This document shows positions 54,633-62,200 of a stretch of DNA of 64,000 bases, piece by piece. Numbering within the stretch: the first letter of the stretch is position 1; each line of letters starts with the position of its first letter. This DNA is from Halisarca cf. caerulea (Eukaryota; Porifera; Demospongiae; Chondrillida; Halisarcidae): contig CAUJGJ010000001.1 of assembly GCA_963170055.1 (NCBI GenBank), positions 1,031,501 through 1,095,500 on the forward strand. The letters are read 5' to 3'. Under the pieces are notes generated by a model that saw only the letters and a list, made by a program, of their open reading frames with translations, was not told the origin of the DNA and made no database searches. The position numbers and the translations under genes were made by a program.

Positions 54633-56244
54633 AACCCAGTTGTCCCAACCTCCCCCCTCACTTGAATTTCTGTAACACACATGCACAGTTGCAACAGACT
54701 AATCCATGTATGTACTGTATTCAGAACCTGTTTGAGTGACGCAGAGGATCCTCAAGAAAACTGTTTAAGGACCCACCTGCTACCTCATGCACTATACCTC
54801 GCTATTGCCCCTCTCCTTTTTGTGCCTTGCCTACATTGATTTGTAGGCAAAGCACAAAAATAGTAGGAAAATAAGGGAAGGGTGCATGGTAAAAGTATCT
54901 AGATAGAGTGGGTGTTTTGTGAGTATTGGGGTGATACCATATGATATTGAAGCCGAACATGATCTTAGCAAACATCCCAAATGTGCCTGACATTGATGTC
55001 TAGATCAGTCCTGAAATCTTGTACTACGTATTTTTCTGAATAAACCTGATGGTTATCTTAGATCCCCTTTACAGACATCACACCATGCAATAGACCCTAG
55101 TGTACATGAATACATCAGTTGCTATCGAGTACTAAAGTAGTACAATACTGACTATATTAACTGGGCTAGTAAATGAATACTTGGGCTGGTATCTTTTAGG
55201 TGTCACTAGCCCAGGTGGCTAGTGCAGGAAAAAGTTAGTTTACACCCCTGAGTTGTGCCCCCACCCCACCGACAAAAAGTACCCTCCTCTACCTATATAG
55301 TATACTTTAGGAAGCTGCCAGAAAACAATACACTGTAGCAGTACATACTGTAAATGGTATTCAGTGACACTTATGTGTTTAGGTACATAAATACAGTGTA
55401 TAGTTTTGCATAATAACAGCATGTAGCCAGCAGGGAAACTTTGAGGTATGCAGACACTGTCTGCACATTTTTCATTTTCCCCTCATGATAGAAGAATTTC
55501 ATGAACAGTTGCATGTGGCCTCTTCATAGGGGTTCTCATGTTGTTGAAGTTTGATTGATTGACTTTAGTGCTGTCTTCAGCATGTGGGCTAATTATGACG
55601 TCCCAATACACTATCTGCTCAATTCCAAGAGGGGAGGGGCTAGTGCCCCCCCTTGCCTCCCATAAATGAACCCCTGATGTATTTTATACATGTACATATC
55701 GGAATTATGTACATGTATTAGTTATATCCTGTCCAGGTGTGCTACAGCAGAAATACAGTGCTGACTGACCGAGGGCGAAGCCCTATGTAGTTTAAATTTG
55801 TATCCTGGCAACCATTCACTGTTTACTGCTGGTGTGTACAGCCTCATCTAGAGTTGATCAGTTTTAGCCACTTACCCTACCAATTGACATCAATTGACAT
55901 CAGTTAGGAAGTGTGCGTATATCAGTGACCTGTGCTACATCACAAATGTCAGCACACTTTTTCCTTTGATCCACCCACTGGGGGGGTGCTGGTGGCTCAG
56001 TAGGTTAGCACTTGAAGTTAAGCAGCAGAGGACACCATCCCACCTGTGTGCCATGTATTTGGCGTTTTTTTTCCCTGCACCCCCCTGCCACCAGCTTGGG
56101 AATGGAAGAGAACATGACCTACTGCAGCCACCAAACAAATTCTAATTTGATTTAATGTGATTGTGTGTGTGAATGAGTGTGTGGGATACTGGGGGCCTTA
56201 ATAGTAGCCTCTGGCTAATGGCTCACCCAGTTTAAATAAGAAAA

Positions 56245-56278
<34 letters not shown>

Positions 56279-59200
56279 ATTCGCCCCCACACCAGGATAC
56301 AAATGTACGATATATTTTACACATTACATATGTTAGAGTGAATGATGAACACAATCATACAGATACAGGTACATCCATACATACAGTACGGTTCATGGAA
56401 AAGTAAACGATTTTAACTTTTTCACCTTTAGCTATTTCCGGGTAAAAGTTAACGGAATAGTGCTAAAAGTTAACCGTTAACCTTTAACTACCACCTCGCT
56501 ATATGATAATATTCTTATGCAATAAGTCGCCAAGGGTACATTTTAGCCTTGTTGCGGCAAGCGAAAGTGCTGTATTGGGCTTCGAAGTTTTATTTTATTG
56601 AGTTCTTGTAATTTTGAATCTGGTTAACGATAGATACAATTCTCATCGGATTCCGATACACTGAAAGCGGTTCGTCCGAGATGTGACAAGGAGACGGTGT
56701 TTGGAATCCGCATTGAAGATGCGTAGAAGGGCAGGCGTAACTAAGAACATTCGAATCAGCGAAGGAGTTACTATTAAGCATTCATCATGACACGTTGCTT
56801 GCAATACGCTAATAAAAATTAATGATAGCTAAAAAGCCTTCGAGAATCAACAAAATGGCGATGTTTCGTCTTGTACGTCATTAGTTACGTCACAAATACA
56901 TGTTATGTATCAGTTAAAAGTTAACTATTAACGGTTAGCCGTTAACTTTTAACCTGTAGCTTTTTCCAGTGAAAAGTTAACCCAAAAGCGTTAACTTTTA
57001 ACTGGTTAACGTTTACTTTTCCATGATCCGTACTGTATGCATGTACGTACATACATACGTACATACCATTCAAATGGTTATATGTAATTACCATACAGTA
57101 TGTATTGTATGTACATTGTTCTTTGCAAAACAAGCAAGCAATTCATCTCAAGGAATAAAGGGCACTTCTATCCTGATTGTATCTGTTGTATATGCATGCA
57201 GGTAAATGACTGATAAAGTGAAATAGTATTGAATGAAATTTCAATCCTCTTGGATCACAACCTCACTAAAATGGATGTGTCACCATAAACACATATACAC
57301 ATGCAAGAAGAAACATGAAATGCACATACGTATGCGTACATACATATGCACATGAGCTACTGTAGGTACAACAGTTATAAATACGATAGTACATACATAC
57401 GTACTTGAAATGTATAACAGTTGAAGTCACTTCATGCAAATCATTGCATCGCTCCATGAATGCATTGAGCCTGTGGAAAAGCTGGGCACTCCATGCAGGC
57501 CATGTGGTTTCCACATGAACTTCAACATGTTCCACACCTTCAGTTGGACTCCTACAAAATCATAACATATTCCTAATAATGTTCAGGTGGATTGTTAGTT
57601 GTACGTACGTACATACGTGCTGTATGTTAGCAGATGCAAAATGGTGCAACAAACTAAAGGCTGTCCATGATGGACCAAATTTATGTACAGTAATTTAGTG
57701 CATAGACACATATTTCTGCAAAACAAGTGTGCTTTACATACTTCTCCATTTTCTTCCTTTCCTCCATATTCTTTCCTTCATCTCTAGCAAGACTGTCTGT
57801 TTCAGCTTTGTAGTCCAAATAAGATCCTCGAAAACAGGCACAGACAGTAAGTGCTATTCCTAGGCAATCCAAGCTCTGCACAAATGATACAAAGCTGATG
57901 ACTACATATTACACATTACAGTGGAACCTCTCTATCTATCTATCTACAGTGGAACCTCTCTATAACGGACACTTTGGGACCTGAAAAACATTTTGCTGTA
58001 CAGAGGTTTCCACTATTTAGAGGTTATTTTACATGCATAGCAATCAGTCTGGACCCACAAAAGCAGTCTGTAATAGAGAGGTTTTCGTAATTAAGGAAGT
58101 TTGTTACAAGAAGTTCCTCTGCATACCAATTCAGTGTTCTCCTCAAGTACGTACAACAGCATGTTGGTCCATAAGGCCTTCTTGACCAAACACACTATGG
58201 TCTGTATGTGTGTGTATGCTGGGCATATGTACTTATGTACTAACAAACATCCACGTACATATGTATAATATGGGCACTGAGTACTTCCATGTACATACAT
58301 GATAGCATAAGTAGGCACTGTATATAGTCATATGTACGTACATAAGCCCATGATACCAAGCAAAGAGTCTATGTACGTATATGCAAATAGATTTAAAGAA
58401 ACTGTATTGTGCAATTGTATCCTGGTGTGGAGTAAATTATGGGTGGATCAAAGGAACAAGTGTGCTGATATATGGTATGTGATACAGCACAGGTCACTGA
58501 TGTCAGCATGCTTCCTAATTGATGTCAGTGTTCATAAAACTGATCAACTCTGGATGAGGCAGTACTTGCATATACGTATATTAACACAACCATACAAAAA
58601 TACAGAGCAGAACATATAATACCACATCACACACCATTTCAGTATCTTGAAATAAGTCCTCGGGAAGGAGACCCCTGGAGACCACAATAATGTCATTTGC
58701 AACTATAGTCAACAAACGCTCAAAGTTCTCAGCATATCCATAGAACCTATGGAAACATATGCACATATACACCATTTTTTTTTGTTGCAAATACTGTATG
58801 TCATGCCCCATGGGCGAACAACAAATCAAACAAACATGCATCATGGAAAAATCTCAGTACGTACTATCATGCAGTAAATTACTCTAGGTACGTACATACA
58901 TACTGGTACGTACATACGCATATACACATGTTGACTCATGTATAAAAGTGCAATACATGTACGTATGTATTTAAGGCTAAAAGCTCTCACATCATTAACT
59001 TTAGTATTCTGCTTACCACACTCAAATACATGAAACACCTTCTATAATAGACATTGTAAGTACATGTGTGTATGCATTTCAATCCATACACCAACCAACT
59101 ACATGAATTTACTACAGCACTGATCAGAGGAAAAGTTCATATTTCTAAAACATGCACACCAGTCTATGAACATACATATGTGTACACATCTACCAGTTGA

Positions 59201-62200
59201 CTAGACTTTTGTGCTGCCAGGACTTACTGTGAACTTTTCCACATTAAAAACACTGTTCGCATCAAAGGAGGAATGGTCTTCATGATTCCACGAGGGCTAT
59301 CAGACATCTTCAGCTGTGTTACCCAAGGGCACAGGGTGTTTAGGAACATGAGAGCAAGCTGACAATCTCTCATGGCCTAGGGAAGAATAAACACACAAAA
59401 ATTAGTAAGCAACAAAAGGAACTAGCCTCCATATATGTATTATGTACATTATTTACATACGAATGAGGTTAGGAAAAAGGAAAATGGCATTCCATACTTT
59501 GTGCATGCTGACATGCATAAAAGTGCAATAAAATGCAAATAAGAGAATGACTACAAAACAATATTATACGTACGTACATAAACAAATAAAAGTCATACAA
59601 CATCGTTTACCTTGTCAACATCCTTATACACTTGTCCAAAAGCTCCTGAATAGGAGCTGTGAGCTTCTTCCAAATGAGAGAGTATGGTTAGTGAAAGGAG
59701 AGAGGAGAGCTGTTCCCTAATGGAGACAAGCGTGGACAACCTCGATGTCCAGTAGTCTCTCTCATCTAGAAGACCTGGAAATGGTCCAGCTGACTGTATC
59801 CAAGTGTTTGGGTCACTTTCAAGAGCATTCTGACCAAAAACATAATGTACTAATATATATGTACAACTACACACATAAATACATACGTACGTATGTATAT
59901 GTACATCTGTGCAATGTTTAAGCATAAATCATACCCATCCAAGTATTAGTGATTGCACTTGAGCTAAATCACTGCCAACAGCCACATAAAAAATTTGCAC
60001 GCATATGTATGCAAGTATATATATACGTACATACATACGTACATACAACACTACACGTATATACATACATAAGTACACACATATGTATGTATGTACGTAT
60101 GTATGTAATAGTTGTATCCTGCCTTGGTGTGCTACAGCAGCCATAAAGTGCTAATTAATTGACCGAGGGCTGTGCCCTCGGTCAATTAATGGGCACTTTA
60201 TGCTGCTGTAGCACACCAAGGCAGGATACAACTATTACGTATGTGTCATGGTGAAGCCAAACACTGCAAAATGTGACAATTGACAACTACTAATTAATGA
60301 GGCATGAATGGGTTTTGGCTGGCAGGAGAATGACAAGAACCTTGACCTGGGCTACATCAGAGTAGCAGGGCTACATCGTGAATGTAAGCCTGTGGTACTC
60401 TTTGATCCACCCAACTTTCGCCCCCGCACCATGACACATGTATGGTTAGAATAACACAGAAAGAAATATGCCAGTTTAGGGGCACCACATTATTGCAGGT
60501 CATGGCCATATTTACAGTCCACAAAGTAGGCTCATGCAGATAACATACACACAGTAGACATGTGATACCTACATACATACATACATGTAATACCTACATA
60601 CCACCATACTGTACCATGTACGTATACATACTGCACCATTTGGTTATGAAAATGCCCATTTTATACATATATCCAAGAACAACAAATTAATATACGTAAA
60701 TCATTTATGAATATACACACCTTTATCTGCTTCAGCCAAGTCACAATACATGTCTCCAAAACATGCATCACGCCACCATGACGACTGGGACTTGATGATA
60801 CGTCAGCTAATACCTCTAGGGAGGGTTGAGGTAGCACCACATGCCCCTACAGGAGAGCAAGTTGTATGTAGGGCTGATCTTCTGAGTGATAACTCAAGCT
60901 AAAGTTACTGCCAAATGTACAGTCACTCATTGCATGTACCATGCATATGTACCTTGGTATGATGAGACAGTACTTCAACTGAGCCAAGAACACAATGGAG
61001 TATGTCCAGTAACTTATCGACAAATCCACTCTCCTCTGATGTACTGAGGCAAGACAGTGGAAGAAATACTTCCCTCAACAGCAACTGGAGGTTATCCATT
61101 GGCTGTCCTGCACGTGTATGCATAAGCAAATGTACAAAAATCTGGAGGTCTGACTCTTGCGATACATACAAACAGTATGTGGAATGTAACGTATCTTACA
61201 TTTCAAGCATACGTATACATATATTTCATTCATTTAACAATTATTCTACTATTGTAGTACTAACAGATAGGCAATACCTCTACACAATAAATATTATAAG
61301 GCCACGCAAAGTTAATTCCCAGTTTATTGGTTCCGAATGCATGTGATTTGGCTTGTGACATACCTATTTTTATTATTATTTATTATTTGTGGTTATGTGA
61401 TCACAGATGAGTCAAGCTATTACCAAGTTACATATTGTTTTCATTAATTTGTGTTAAAAATGTGATTTTAATATACACATGTAGTTGTAAATGTAATAGT
61501 CCTAGAACAAAATTACTGACATACCGTAATTCCCTCATTTGTTTCTTTATATTGTTTGCATTAAGGTTTTATTATAATGATCAAAGTGTACTAATACGTA
61601 CATATAAATAAGTGCACTTCAATACAACTGAATGAAAAATGACCTCCCTCCCTCATGCTATAATTCAGAAGGCTTGACAATAAACTGGGAATCAATTTTG
61701 CCTATCCTAAGACTACTTCACATGAAAACACTAAAGTCACTAATATGACACCAAACTGCACAGTAATTGAGATTATCATCAATAAAATTGTGCATACATA
61801 TACATGTACCATTCGTGTAGTCCTGCGTAGCCAGACCTATGCTCGCTGTGACTGACGTCAGTCCCCAGAAATGGTCGAGCGAGTTTGGGTCTAAGCATAG
61901 ACTCTCTATACTACGTCTGAGCTACGCCAGACTACTGTTTGTGGCTGATGCTTGAAGTTACCATGATTATGCATATAAATATATAGCATCCTATACTGGG
62001 AATGAGTAGCTCGAATTGGTTGCTGCCAAATCAAGGTACAAGCGTACGTACCTGCAAATTCAATATATAGTATGTCCTCCATAGTGTCCTGGCTAACTTT
62101 AGATACGTGCTTGCATTTCAAAAATGCGATAGATTTTTCCAAAACGGATGCAGGTGGCTTGAGAGAAATATCCAATACGCCTTCATGGCTACAGCTTGCA

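Larger units (their letters stand above)
53543..57404. other. Large repeat-filled intron 9 of the dynein-like gene
   Basis: This 3.9-kb intron is the longest in the gene. It holds a CA microsatellite, the interrupted A/B element with an inserted SINE, and the 646-base GTTAAC element. The 53.8-55.7 kb part is otherwise unclassified: ACTAGCCCAGGTGGCTAGTG near 55205 and CGGGCTAGTAAAACTA near 54164 suggest another decayed repeat. I see no exon. Confidence 0.5.

Noticed and set aside
58970..59045. Possible extra exon between dynein exons 6 and 7
   Set aside because: Exons 6 and 7 join in phase to give [13 protein letters not shown], which matches the dynein tail without a gap.
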